From NCBI RefSeq assembly GCF_900021165.1, contig NZ_FCOQ01000038.1, positions 62,675 to 126,674 of the forward strand: 64,000 nt of DNA, in the 5' to 3' direction. The notes beneath the pieces were generated by a model. It saw only the letters and a list, made by a program, of their open reading frames with translations, searched no databases and had not been told where the DNA came from. Both the position numbers and the translations under genes were made by a program. This DNA is from Paenibacillus phocaeensis. Lineage in GTDB: Bacteria; Bacillota; Bacilli; Paenibacillales; Paenibacillaceae. Positions 7,607-15,799 of the stretch are shown one piece after another. Numbering within the stretch: position 1 is the first letter of the stretch; each line of letters starts with the position of its first letter.

Positions 7607-9913
7607 GTGAAGCTGAATTATTTCAAGTCTAAACTTTTTCAAAAATACACCTGGTCTTACTTGTTCATGCTGCTGGTTCCACTTGCCTTGTTATCGGTCT
7701 TCATCTATAACAGCGCGGTCCGCAATCTCCGCTCCGAAATCGAACAATCCCATCTGAATCAATTGTCTCAGGCCAAGACGATCGTCGACACCCATGTCAA
7801 GCAATTAAGCGATATCGCCTCACGGGTCGCCTACGACGTTCAGTTGGCCCGCTACCGCGTACACGACCCGTATTACAGCCTGGAAGCGATCAACGCGCTC
7901 AAGAATTACAAGGCGACCAGCCCAATCATTGGGGAGATGTTCCTGTACTTCCACGGGGATGAGAGGATTTATTCCACCGCAGGGATGACGAGTCTGGACG
8001 TGTTCCACGAGAATTATCATTTTCTCGACTGGGATGGCCCTCAGCTTGTCCAGGATTTGAATTCCGTGAAGTTTCCCGTCATTCAACCTACCGAGATGCT
8101 GAACCAGAATGGCACGATGAAGCAGTCGGTTCTGGCTTACCTGGTTCCCATTACCCCCAACAGTCCGAGTCCGCACGGGACGTTGATGTACTTGATTCAG
8201 AAGTCGGAATTGACCGGACTGATCGATACGATTCTGGGCAACTACGAGGGGTCCTCTTATATTTTCGACAACAACGGCCGCGTCATGGCCTCCAAAAACA
8301 ATCAGGAACAACGGCTTCAGGGAGCGGACCTGCAAAAATTGTTTACGCTTTCAAACGGGATCCACAGCGTGGATCTAGGCGGCGTATCGCATTCGGTCGT
8401 TTCGGTCAAGTCGGACATGAACGGCTGGAAATACGTGACCTTAATGCCGAGCTCGCAGTTCCTCGGCAGCGTGCTGCATCTGCGCAGCTTGATGATCCTG
8501 CTGTTATCCGTGCTGGTTGTCGTTGGAACCGCCGCTGCATTGATCTTGGCCCGGCGCCAGTTCCATCCCATCCTCGATCTCGTCGAGTTCGCCGATTCCA
8601 AGTCCAAGCCGGGCCGACCGGCTGCCGAGCCGCGGAAGGCCGGCAATGAGCTGGACCGGATCCGCACGGCGCTGCAGGAATACAGCTCGCGCGCCGATTT
8701 GCAGGAGCCGTACGCGCGCAACCATTTCCTATTAATGCTGCTGAAATACGGAAATGCCCGAAGCCTGGTGCCACAGCTGTTAAGCTCGCTGGAGATCAAC
8801 CTGGACAAAACGCATTACTTCGCCATGGTGATCGGCCGGGATGAGGGATCCAAGAGCCGGCTGGACAGCCACGACTGGCAGGCGATGATCGGCCGGCTGG
8901 CTGCAGCGGAAATCCCCGAATACGGCGCATGCCTGTATAGTGTCGAGCTGCCCAAGCCGGAACAAATCGCGCTGATCGTCGGCTTCGATAAAGGCGATTT
9001 CTGGTCCGGGCCCGATCCGTTCCGCCGGATCGTACATCGCATCCACGACGACCTGCTGGAGCGGTTCCGCATCGATCCTGTGATCGGCGTTGGGACTTAT
9101 TACAACGATCCCGATCAGTTGAACCAGTCGTTCATCGAGGCATGCTCGGCCTTCGAATCCCGGATGTTTGCCGGGCACGGCAGCATCACGTTCTTCGAGA
9201 AGTTGTCCCATGCCCCGGGAGAAACCACCTGGGTGCCAAAGAACGAACTGCTGAAGTTGTCCCAAAGCTTGAAGCAAGGCAGCTACGAGGTGGCGGCCCA
9301 AACGATCAGCGAGGCGATGCCTATTCTGCGGGTTCCGGATCTCACCGTCGAGATGAAGCGCTGCATCAGCTTTGACATCTTGAATACGATTCTTCGCACC
9401 GGGATGGAGATGGGCGTGCGGGATTGGACCCCTGATATTCCCGGCTCCGACGCGTTTAATTCCCTGCAGGATCTGGAGCGCCACTTCCTCCGCCTTGCTT
9501 CCCGCATCTGCGAGCTCGCCCTGCAAAAGGAACGCAAGGAAGAACACTCCCTGATGGACCGGATCATCGCTTATATCGACAGCAATTATATGGACCATGC
9601 GTTAAGCCTGGAGGCGATCTCCTGCAAATATTCGATTTCGGTTTCCTATTTCAGCCGCTCCTTCAAGGACCAGATGGGGATCAACTTCGTCCAGTACATT
9701 TGGCAAAAAAGACTGATGGCGGTCATGAACGACCTGACCTCGACCAATGATCCGCTGAAAGACATTATTCAGCGGGTCGGCTACCTCGACACGCCTAACT
9801 TCATCCGCAGGTTCAAGAAGGAAACCGGCCTGACTCCGGGCCAGTATCGCAAGCTGTACTCGCAGCCGGAGACAAGCGAACCGCCGCTGTCGGACTCGGC
9901 TGGCGTCGGGTAA
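7607..9913 (+). CDS. membrane-bound AraC-family regulator with extracellular sensor domain
   Basis: 768 residues from the GTG start. One membrane helix lies near residues 15-33 (FMLLVPLALLSVFIY) and a second near 285-305 (LMILLLSVLVVVGTAAALIL). The segment between them is extracytoplasmic and of Cache-like size. The cytoplasmic part ends with an AraC/XylS double helix-turn-helix (last about 100 residues: LSLEAISCKYSISVSYFSR, then the second helix ending DTPNFIRRFKKETG). This architecture is common in Paenibacillus beside Lpl-type transporter genes and joins sensing and DNA binding in one chain. It is divergent from the fucosidase operon, so it probably activates that operon when its ligand is outside the cell. 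Confidence 0.87.
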   Translation: MKLNYFKSKLFQKYTWSYLFMLLVPLALLSVFIYNSAVRNLRSEIEQSHLNQLSQAKTIVDTHVKQLSDIASRVAYDVQLARYRVHDPYYSLEAINALKNYKATSPIIGEMFLYFHGDERIYSTAGMTSLDVFHENYHFLDWDGPQLVQDLNSVKFPVIQPTEMLNQNGTMKQSVLAYLVPITPNSPSPHGTLMYLIQKSELTGLIDTILGNYEGSSYIFDNNGRVMASKNNQEQRLQGADLQKLFTLSNGIHSVDLGGVSHSVVSVKSDMNGWKYVTLMPSSQFLGSVLHLRSLMILLLSVLVVVGTAAALILARRQFHPILDLVEFADSKSKPGRPAAEPRKAGNELDRIRTALQEYSSRADLQEPYARNHFLLMLLKYGNARSLVPQLLSSLEINLDKTHYFAMVIGRDEGSKSRLDSHDWQAMIGRLAAAEIPEYGACLYSVELPKPEQIALIVGFDKGDFWSGPDPFRRIVHRIHDDLLERFRIDPVIGVGTYYNDPDQLNQSFIEACSAFESRMFAGHGSITFFEKLSHAPGETTWVPKNELLKLSQSLKQGSYEVAAQTISEAMPILRVPDLTVEMKRCISFDILNTILRTGMEMGVRDWTPDIPGSDAFNSLQDLERHFLRLASRICELALQKERKEEHSLMDRIIAYIDSNYMDHALSLEAISCKYSISVSYFSRSFKDQMGINFVQYIWQKRLMAVMNDLTSTNDPLKDIIQRVGYLDTPNFIRRFKKETGLTPGQYRKLYSQPETSEPPLSDSAGVG

Positions 9914-9928
9914 GCCTTGCGCAGTACC

Positions 9929-9973
9929 AAAAAGGCAGTCTAAGCTTCTTTAATCGCTTAGACTGCCTTTTCC
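9929..9973. terminator. bidirectional intrinsic terminator
   Basis: AAGGCAGTCTAAGC pairs with GCTTAGACTGCCTT around a 10-nt loop. It is flanked by an A-run on the left and a T-run on the right, so it can end both the AraC gene and the leftward SEC-C gene. Confidence 0.85.
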
Positions 9974-9990
9974 TACGTTCATCTCTAATT

Positions 9991-11172
9991 TTACGAGGAT
10001 TTACCGCAGCATTTCTTGTATTTCAACCCGCTTCCGCATGGGCAAGGTTCGTTGCGGCCGATCTTGGTTGATTTGGCCTGCTTGACAACATGTCCGCGGA
10101 TGAAAGGCGTCGCCTCCGGAGGATTCCCGGGCTTGTCCACCTGCAACCGGCGCAGCTCGTCCAGCGTATGACCGGCGTTAGTCCACATGCGGGTGTGGTC
10201 GTAGACGTCAGCAATAAGGGCAACCGCTTGCTGTGCCTGCTTCTGAGACTTAAATTCCAGGTTCCGCCTCTCGAACTCGTAGAGAAGATCCTCCAGGGAG
10301 GCTTCCATCGAGCAGCCAAGCTGAATGTCGTCGACCAAATATTCGGCGATCTCCCGATCCAGGCGGAACTCCTTTGTCACGAAGTCCCTCAACGCCGCAA
10401 GCTGCGGAGTCATCTCGAAGTAATCCGGGTCCGCATATTTGAGGAGCTCTTGCTTGTCCGGCACATAATAAGGTTTCTCCTGCACTTTGTTGCTGAGTTC
10501 GTCAAACTCATTGACTTCCATGTCGTACGATGCGATAACTCCTCGCCGCAGCTCGAAGTACTGATCCTTCCGAACGAGGAATTGCTCTAGATGCTGCAGC
10601 AATTCCTCTTCCGATACGGGATCCTCGCTGTTCTGCGCGTTGATGATCTCAACCAGCTTGGCCGGGGGGATAACCCCGTACAAGTTGGTCGCCGCCATCA
10701 GGTAATTGTAGAGCTCGTGGCTTCGATGCAGCGCCTTCCGGAAAGCCGGTTGGTCCAGCTTCCGGAAGGCGGACTTCACTTCGTCCGGAATAACCAGGTG
10801 CAGCCGGTTGTCCGCGAAGAAAGTAAACAGCATGCCATAGTGCAGGAAGTAAGAGTAGTATCCGAACGGCGTTGCGTTGCTTGGCTGATAGGAACCGTCC
10901 AGCAGCGAGCGAAACAGTTCCCATTCCTTGGGCCGGCTATTGAGGAAGGTCGCTTGAAGCGTCTCGGGATCCTCAATGCGGTCCTGCACAGCGGCAACCA
11001 GCTCCTCCTTCTTCATTTTCGAGCGGCCGGAGATGTTATAGGTCGAGGCCAACACGGCCAGCCTGGTTTTGGCGAGGCTTGGCAGGATATCCGCCAAACG
11101 CGGCATGGCTTCGCCAATGATGGCATGCTTTATATTGTGTTCCTCCAGCATTTGATGAGTAACATCGATCAT
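9991..11172 (-). CDS. SEC-C motif protein
   Basis: 393 residues. The C-terminus carries the zinc-binding SEC-C motif (NEPCPCGSGLKYKKCCG) found at the end of SecA and on many unrelated proteins. The first 60 residues include a SAP/Rho-N-like helical segment (LAVLASTYNISGRSKMKKEEL), and the middle is helical and unassigned. The ATG at 11172 has AAGGAG upstream. An ATG nine codons earlier overlaps the stop of the upstream oxidoreductase gene by 4 bp, so coupled initiation there is possible. Function unknown; a nucleic-acid or ribosome-associated role is only a guess from the domain types. Confidence 0.8.
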   Translation of the reverse strand: MIDVTHQMLEEHNIKHAIIGEAMPRLADILPSLAKTRLAVLASTYNISGRSKMKKEELVAAVQDRIEDPETLQATFLNSRPKEWELFRSLLDGSYQPSNATPFGYYSYFLHYGMLFTFFADNRLHLVIPDEVKSAFRKLDQPAFRKALHRSHELYNYLMAATNLYGVIPPAKLVEIINAQNSEDPVSEEELLQHLEQFLVRKDQYFELRRGVIASYDMEVNEFDELSNKVQEKPYYVPDKQELLKYADPDYFEMTPQLAALRDFVTKEFRLDREIAEYLVDDIQLGCSMEASLEDLLYEFERRNLEFKSQKQAQQAVALIADVYDHTRMWTNAGHTLDELRRLQVDKPGNPPEATPFIRGHVVKQAKSTKIGRNEPCPCGSGLKYKKCCGKSS

Positions 11173-11195
11173 TTCAAAACGACTCCTTCTTGATT

Positions 11196-12182
11196 TCATT
11201 CAAACGGATATTTCAGACCCCACTGCCCGCGAATTTGATCCATCAGACGCAGGATGGACAGCGATTCATCCAGCGAGATGTCGCTGCTCTCGGTCAACCC
11301 CGCATGCAGCGCTTGGCCAACGGCCTCCGCTTCATAAGTATATCCCTTAAAGACCCGGTCATCGCGAACCGTCTCAGGCTCTTCTCCATCGACGTACAAC
11401 GTGGCCGAGGTCGCGTTAAGAAACCCGGGAACGTAAATCTTGCCGTTCGTCCCATGGATATAGGCATCGTTGCCGATCGCCAGGCGAACGGCGCCGTTCA
11501 AAGAGGCGGTTGCCCCGTTCCCGTAGGTAAGCAGCACGGAGAAGTGTTCGTCGACTCCGGTTGCCCCGAGATGGGCCGAGCTTTGCACGCTTTGCGGATG
11601 CGGGCCGAGCACCATGGAGGCGAACGAAATCGGGTAGATGCCGGCATCCAGCAGCGCCCCGCCGCCAAGCGCCGGATTCAGCAGCCGTCCGGCCGGATTC
11701 CAGCCGGCATCGAAGCCGAAATCGGCCTTGACCAGCCGCACCTCGCCAATCCGTCCCGCCGCCAGCCATTCCCGCACACGGCGAATGACCGGCAGGAACC
11801 GCGTCCACATCGCTTCCATCAGGAACAGCTTGCGCTCGCGGGCGTAGGCGACCAACTCCTCCAGCTCGGAAGCATTTACCGTAAACGGCTTCTCGCAGAG
11901 AACCGCCTTGCCCGCCCGCAGCGCGGTCATGACGTTCTCCTTGTGGTACGGATGCGGCGTCGCTACATAAACGGCATCCACATCCGGGTCGGCGACCAGT
12001 TCCTCATAACTTCCGTACGCTTTCGGAATCCCAAACTTCGCGGCGAACGCCTCCGCTTTCTCCAGGTTTCTCGAGCCGATGGCATACGCTTCCCCGTTCT
12101 TGGCATGAGCCAGATCCCCCGCAAACGATTCGGCGATGCTGCCGGCCGCCATAATCCCCCACTTGATTATCGCTTCTCCCAT
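11196..12182 (-). CDS. Gfo/Idh/MocA-family oxidoreductase
   Basis: 328 residues. The N-terminal Rossmann fold begins WGIMAAGSIAESFAGDL, and the family motif CEKPFTVN lies near residue 96-103, with Lys as the usual catalytic residue. The C-terminal alpha/beta domain has GGGALLDAGIYPISFA, typical of NAD(P)-dependent dehydrogenases of sugars and inositols. Substrate cannot be told from sequence. The ATG at 12182 is preceded by AAGGAGG. It lies directly upstream of the SEC-C gene, with a 4-bp overlap to that gene's alternative start, so the two are probably co-transcribed. Confidence 0.88.
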   Translation of the reverse strand: MGEAIIKWGIMAAGSIAESFAGDLAHAKNGEAYAIGSRNLEKAEAFAAKFGIPKAYGSYEELVADPDVDAVYVATPHPYHKENVMTALRAGKAVLCEKPFTVNASELEELVAYARERKLFLMEAMWTRFLPVIRRVREWLAAGRIGEVRLVKADFGFDAGWNPAGRLLNPALGGGALLDAGIYPISFASMVLGPHPQSVQSSAHLGATGVDEHFSVLLTYGNGATASLNGAVRLAIGNDAYIHGTNGKIYVPGFLNATSATLYVDGEEPETVRDDRVFKGYTYEAEAVGQALHAGLTESSDISLDESLSILRLMDQIRGQWGLKYPFE

Positions 12183-12620
12183 TGACCTTCCTCCTTCGTC
12201 GCAATCCTTCCTTAACTTGATTATACCTTTTAACACAAGTTGAGGAAACGGAGCGAATGGGAGCGGAACCATTTCCTGGATTGAATCGCGGGGCCAGTTC
12301 CTTGTGGGGACGGCTGAAATGTTGCATTTCCTGCATAATTTCCTTCCCACTTTTGGCTCATCGGGATGAAATGTTGCACAAACTGCAGCATTTCAAAGAC
12401 AAAAAGCCTAGATGCTCCAAAAATCCTGCAGTTTTTGCAACATTACGTGTCAAACGCCCGTGCCCCTGTAATTTTGTTGCACAAATCGCAACATTTTGAT
12501 TCCATCCCGCATCAGCGGCTGCGTGCGCTCGGGCTGGGCTCCCCAATATGGTATAATCGATTAGCGCGGGACGAAGCGTTGTCATCTCCCGCAATTTCGC
12601 TAGTTGAGAGGTTGGGCAGC
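12183..12620. other. intergenic region holding a phased palindrome quartet
   Basis: No convincing gene. It separates the divergent oxidoreductase gene and the small 12621 gene. The main content is four palindromes at 52-bp spacing (12316-12497), listed separately. Confidence 0.65.
12316..12497. repeat. four palindromes of GAAATGTTGCA type at 52-bp pitch
   Basis: Each copy is about 27 bp with arms like GAAATGTTGCA and TGCAGCATTTC around a 5-nt centre. Copies start at 12316, 12368, 12420 and 12471: steps of 52, 52 and 51 bp. The intervening 24-25 bp differ from one another. The best copy is 12368-12394. The arms resemble those of the cluster at 57105-57287, which has the same pitch and number. 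Confidence 0.8.
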
Positions 12621-13130
12621 ATGCTGACGTTTGAGCAGAAATTGGAAGTCCTCAAGTCGTTCCCCGAGCTGGAGCAAAGGAACGTATCGCTGGGGCGAGT
12701 TAATTTTCACTATGAAAACAGCGCTTATGATAAAAAAACCGTCGTCTACCACCTGCACCCAAACGGGAACGGTTATGTTTACGCCGGCTTGCTGGACGGT
12801 TATGAGACGGATGACAAAGGGTTCGTCAACATTCGGGAAATGGCCGAGCCGGAGCTGCGCCGCCTGGTTCGGGCGTCGATTGACGCATTGTCCGTTCGAG
12901 AGGACGAAGAGAGCGGCGCATCGCGATCTGCGACCCCCGCGGAAGCTCCCCCTCGGAACGCATCGACCGGAGGCGTGTGGACCAATGCCAAGGGGGAGAA
13001 GCTGACGCTCAAATACGAAGACGACCTGTGGTATATCTACTCCGGCCTGAGCCTGGAGATGGCTTTCGAAACCCGCGAGGAGGCCGGGGAATATTTGGCG
13101 GAGGAAGGTTTTTCCCCCAGCAAGAATTAA
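12621..13130 (+). CDS. small conserved-looking protein of unknown function
   Basis: 169 residues, no membrane segment or signal. The N-terminal half (MLTFEQKLEVLKSFPELEQ, then YHLHPNGNGYVYAGLLDGY) and the C-terminal 45 residues (WTNAKGEKLTLKYEDDLWYIYSG) look like two compact beta-rich parts joined by a Ser/Ala/Pro-rich linker (about 95-120). I do not recognise the family. The ATG at 12621 has a GAGAGG site upstream; the longer open frame before it runs through the palindrome cluster and is unlikely to be coding. A strong terminator follows. Confidence 0.65.
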   Translation: MLTFEQKLEVLKSFPELEQRNVSLGRVNFHYENSAYDKKTVVYHLHPNGNGYVYAGLLDGYETDDKGFVNIREMAEPELRRLVRASIDALSVREDEESGASRSATPAEAPPRNASTGGVWTNAKGEKLTLKYEDDLWYIYSGLSLEMAFETREEAGEYLAEEGFSPSKN

Positions 13131-13167
13131 CCGGACAACCCCTATAGCTAAGCTAAAATCATCACGG

Positions 13168-13194
13168 CCATGCCCTTCCGGGGCATGGTTTTTT
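13168..13194 (+). terminator. intrinsic terminator
   Basis: CCATGCCC pairs with GGGCATGG around a 5-nt loop and is followed by six T. It ends the 12621 gene. Confidence 0.88.
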
Positions 13195-13234
13195 GCTGTT
13201 GCCAAAAAAAGTTTGAATTTGTTCATTAAATTGT

Positions 13235-13263
13235 TTGATTTTTGACACAAAATGTTCAATAAT
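13235..13263 (+). promoter_or_regulatory. candidate promoter of the 37-residue peptide gene
   Basis: TTGATT at 13235-13240, 17-bp spacer, AATAAT at 13258-13263, in a very AT-rich stretch about 60 bp upstream of the small ORF. The surrounding DNA repeats the word TTGTTCA several times. Confidence 0.45.
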
Positions 13264-13273
13264 TAAATCAGAC

Positions 13274-13293
13274 ACAAATTGTTCACAATTTGT
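13274..13293. promoter_or_regulatory. operator-like palindrome
   Basis: ACAAATTGT and ACAATTTGT form a perfect inverted repeat with a 2-bp centre, just downstream of the candidate -10 box and upstream of the ribosome site at about 13311. The position suits a repressor site. The protein is unknown. Confidence 0.5.
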
Positions 13294-13325
13294 TTGACCA
13301 GTGAAATGTAAAGGAGCGAATCCTC

Positions 13326-13439
13326 ATGTGGCAACCGGAGAAATTGAAAGGCAACGCTTTCCTGTGGATTGTTGGTCTGGGCGTATTTTATGCGGTGTTC
13401 TACACGGTATTTACCCTTCTCTCGATTCACGGTCAATAA
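13326..13439 (+). CDS. 37-residue single-span membrane peptide
   Basis: A short ORF: MWQPEKLKGNAFLWIVG, then LGVFYAVFYTVFTLLS, ending IHGQ. A hydrophilic N-terminus is followed by one hydrophobic helix of about 20 residues, so it should be a small membrane protein. AAAGGAG lies about 10 nt before the ATG. A candidate promoter and palindromic operator lie upstream and a terminator downstream, giving a complete small transcription unit. I do not recognise the family. Confidence 0.6.
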   Translation: MWQPEKLKGNAFLWIVGLGVFYAVFYTVFTLLSIHGQ

Positions 13440-13537
13440 GTCGCTCAATGATGTAACCGTTATCACCGCCTAGAATGTCAATTCCCGTTCTTACGCTTAA
13501 GTCGATAACGTTAACGACCCTTGTCCCAAGCATACAT

Positions 13538-13590
13538 GCCGCCTAGCCGGTGGGGTTCCCCTTCCGCGCGAAGCGGCGTTTTTGTTTTTG
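13538..13590 (+). terminator. probable intrinsic terminator
   Basis: GCCGC at 13538-13542 pairs with GCGGC at 13573-13577, with inner pairing (GGGG/CCCC), followed by a T-rich tract. It suits the 37-residue peptide gene. Confidence 0.6.
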
Positions 13591-13678
13591 GCCGGACAAG
13601 AGAAGCCGGGTATAATAATACACGATGTTACTTGACCCGATCATCCCCCCATCAACCTGAACCAAAGGAGTTCTCAAC

Positions 13679-14269
13679 TTGAAAAACCTGCTCGTCACCG
13701 GTTACCGCGCCCATGAGCTCGGCATCTACAACCAGAAGCACCCCGGCATTCCTTATATTCGCCAAGCCATTGCAAGCCGCCTTATTCCCCTGTTGGAGGA
13801 AGGGCTGGAGTGGGTTATCACCCCCGGCCAATACGGCGTCGACCTGTGGGCTTGCGAGGTTGTCTTCGACTTGAAGAAACGGTATCCGCAACTGAAATGC
13901 TCGATCATCACCGCCTATAGTCACCAAGAAGAGAAATGGAACGACGAGAAAAAAAGCTACTACGAACAAATCCTCCGCCAGGTCGACCATTATGCGGCTG
14001 CGAGCAAGGAAGGGTACCTAGGTCGTTGGCAGTTTACCGCCCGGGACGAGCTGTTGTTCCGCAAAACGGACGGGCTGTTGCTCATTTATGACGAAGATGC
14101 CGGGGAAGCCAGCCCGAAATTTTTCAAGGAACGCGCCTTGAAGAAACAAGCCCAAGACGGCTACGTCTACCTCAATATCGGCTCCGAAGAAATTCAGGCA
14201 ATCGCAAATGAAGAACAGGAACAGTCGGTGGATATCGATGATAGCCCGGAATACGGCTCGGACTACTGA
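13679..14269 (+). CDS. ypsA: YpsA/DUF1273-family SLOG-type protein
   Basis: 196 residues. It reads as the DUF1273 (YpsA) family of the SLOG superfamily: N-terminal LLVTGYRAHELGIY, GLEWVITPGQYGVDLWACEV (about 45-64) and FRKTDGLLLIYDEDA (about 124-138). YpsA of Bacillus is linked to cell division; SLOG domains bind nucleotide-like ligands. The start is a TTG with AAAGGAG upstream. A Glu/Asp-rich tail of about 20 residues extends past the core. It stands alone between the small peptide gene and the transporter gene. Confidence 0.85.
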   Translation: MKNLLVTGYRAHELGIYNQKHPGIPYIRQAIASRLIPLLEEGLEWVITPGQYGVDLWACEVVFDLKKRYPQLKCSIITAYSHQEEKWNDEKKSYYEQILRQVDHYAAASKEGYLGRWQFTARDELLFRKTDGLLLIYDEDAGEASPKFFKERALKKQAQDGYVYLNIGSEEIQAIANEEQEQSVDIDDSPEYGSDY

Positions 14270-14270
14270 A

Positions 14271-14302
14271 TTTGGCCGCCTGCTTAGATGCTGGCGGCCA
14301 AA
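14271..14302. terminator. hairpin between convergent genes
   Basis: TTTGGCCGCC pairs with GGCGGCCAAA around a 12-nt loop, between the stops of ypsA and the YfcC-type transporter gene. There is no strong T-run on either side, so termination is likely but not certain. Confidence 0.55.
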
Positions 14303-14312
14303 ACCATACGGA

Positions 14313-15743
14313 TTACATCCCCACCAAAGCGGAAATCGCCGCGAACACGGCCGCGATAATCCACAGGAGGACAAAGAGCTTGATGATCACCTTGAACCAT
14401 TGGCCGAAATTAATGCGGGCGATGGCCAGGCCGGCCAGCAGCACCCCGCCTGTCGGAGAAATCAGGTTGGTCAGGCCGTTACCGAACTGGTATGCCGTCA
14501 CGATCGCCTCGCGATTAATCCCAACTAGGTCGCCGAGCGGCGCCAGTACCGGCATCGTCAACGCCGCTTCGCCGGAAGAGGACGGTACCAGGAAGGTGAT
14601 GATGTTGTGCATCAGCAGCATGATGGTCGTAAAGGCATAGCTCGGCAGATCCTTCAACATATTCGCCAGGGAATTCAGAATCGTATCAATGATCATGCCG
14701 TTCTCCGCGATAACCAGAATCCCGCGGGCGAGACCGATAATGAAGGCGGCATAAACGAATTCGCCGCAGCCTTTGACGAAATTCTCCGCCATCTCGCGTT
14801 GGCTCATCTTCGACACGATCCCGGCAAACAGACCCAGCGCAAAGAATACCGCACCAATTTCGGTCATATACCAGCCTTTCTCCAGAATCCCCCAGACGAT
14901 CAAGCCCAAAGTGGCCACAAATCCGCCAATAATCAACTTGTCCCGTACGGAAAAAACGACCGCCTCGCCGGTATCTTCCTTGAGGAACAACGGGCGGGTA
15001 AGCAAATCGTTCTTGAAGACGATCGATTTCTCCGGATTCTTCTTGACCCGGTGCGCATACCACATCGTAAACGCGATCGAAACGCCCGTAAACACGATCC
15101 ATTCGATAAACCGCAGCCACAACTGCGGATTCCCGTGTACGCCGGCCACCCCCTGGGCGATCAGGACCGAAAACGGATTGGTCGTGGAGCCGACATACCC
15201 GATTTGTGTGCCCAGAAACAGGATCAAGATCGCGGTCATCGAGTCGAATCCCAGCGCAAACATCAGCGAGATGAAAATCGCGTACAAAGGAATCGTTTCC
15301 TCACTCATCCCAAACGTGGAGCCGCCGAGACTGAAGATCACCATGGCGATCGGGATGACGAGAATTCCCTTGGTTTTCAGCCGTCTGGCCAAGGCTAGCA
15401 GCGCCCGGTCAATCGCACCGGTCTGTAAAATGATGCCAAAGGCTCCGCCGACGACCAACACGAACGCCACAACGTCCACCGCATTGATCACGCCTTCCAT
15501 CGGCGCGCTTAAAATCTGCGGAATCCCCTGGCGCAAGCCTCCGTCATCCCCGCTTTTCGGTACGGTATGGTACGTTCCCGGAACGATAACCGATTTGGTC
15601 ATACCGTCCACCGTCACCTCTTCCCGCTCGAACTGCCCGCTTGGGACGACCCAGGTCAGCGCGGCCATCAGGATAATGATGCCGAAGATCAACGTGTAGC
15701 TATGGGGCAGAGACCATTTCCGTTTTTTATTTTCCGCTTCCAT
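14313..15743 (-). CDS. YfcC/DcuC-family transporter, probable Amadori-compound permease
   Basis: 476 residues with 11-13 membrane segments, reading as the YfcC branch of the DcuC (C4-dicarboxylate anaerobic carrier) family: MEAENKKRKWSLPHSYTLIF, VVGGAFGIILQTGAID, FLVPSSSGEAALTMPVLAP and NGLTNLISPTGGVLLAGLA. It follows the amidohydrolase gene after 56 bp, and both lie behind one FrlR-like operator at 17481. In Salmonella the fructose-asparagine locus uses a Dcu-type transporter (FraA, from memory) beside FraB, FraD and FraR. The same gene types occur here, so I infer uptake of an Amadori amino acid. A di- or tripeptide or acylated amino acid substrate is the alternative. Confidence 0.85.
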   Translation of the reverse strand: MEAENKKRKWSLPHSYTLIFGIIILMAALTWVVPSGQFEREEVTVDGMTKSVIVPGTYHTVPKSGDDGGLRQGIPQILSAPMEGVINAVDVVAFVLVVGGAFGIILQTGAIDRALLALARRLKTKGILVIPIAMVIFSLGGSTFGMSEETIPLYAIFISLMFALGFDSMTAILILFLGTQIGYVGSTTNPFSVLIAQGVAGVHGNPQLWLRFIEWIVFTGVSIAFTMWYAHRVKKNPEKSIVFKNDLLTRPLFLKEDTGEAVVFSVRDKLIIGGFVATLGLIVWGILEKGWYMTEIGAVFFALGLFAGIVSKMSQREMAENFVKGCGEFVYAAFIIGLARGILVIAENGMIIDTILNSLANMLKDLPSYAFTTIMLLMHNIITFLVPSSSGEAALTMPVLAPLGDLVGINREAIVTAYQFGNGLTNLISPTGGVLLAGLAIARINFGQWFKVIIKLFVLLWIIAAVFAAISALVGM

Positions 15744-15799
15744 ATTAATCCCTCATTCCGGATTGGTTTAAGCTCTGTGTATCGTTATAAGACGTCTTA

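Noticed and set aside
12316..12497. CRISPR array (regular palindromes with unlike spacers)
   Set aside because: Repeats are degenerate, spacers only about 25 bp, only four units, and no cas gene lies anywhere in the window. The same applies to 57105-57287 and 22547-22727.
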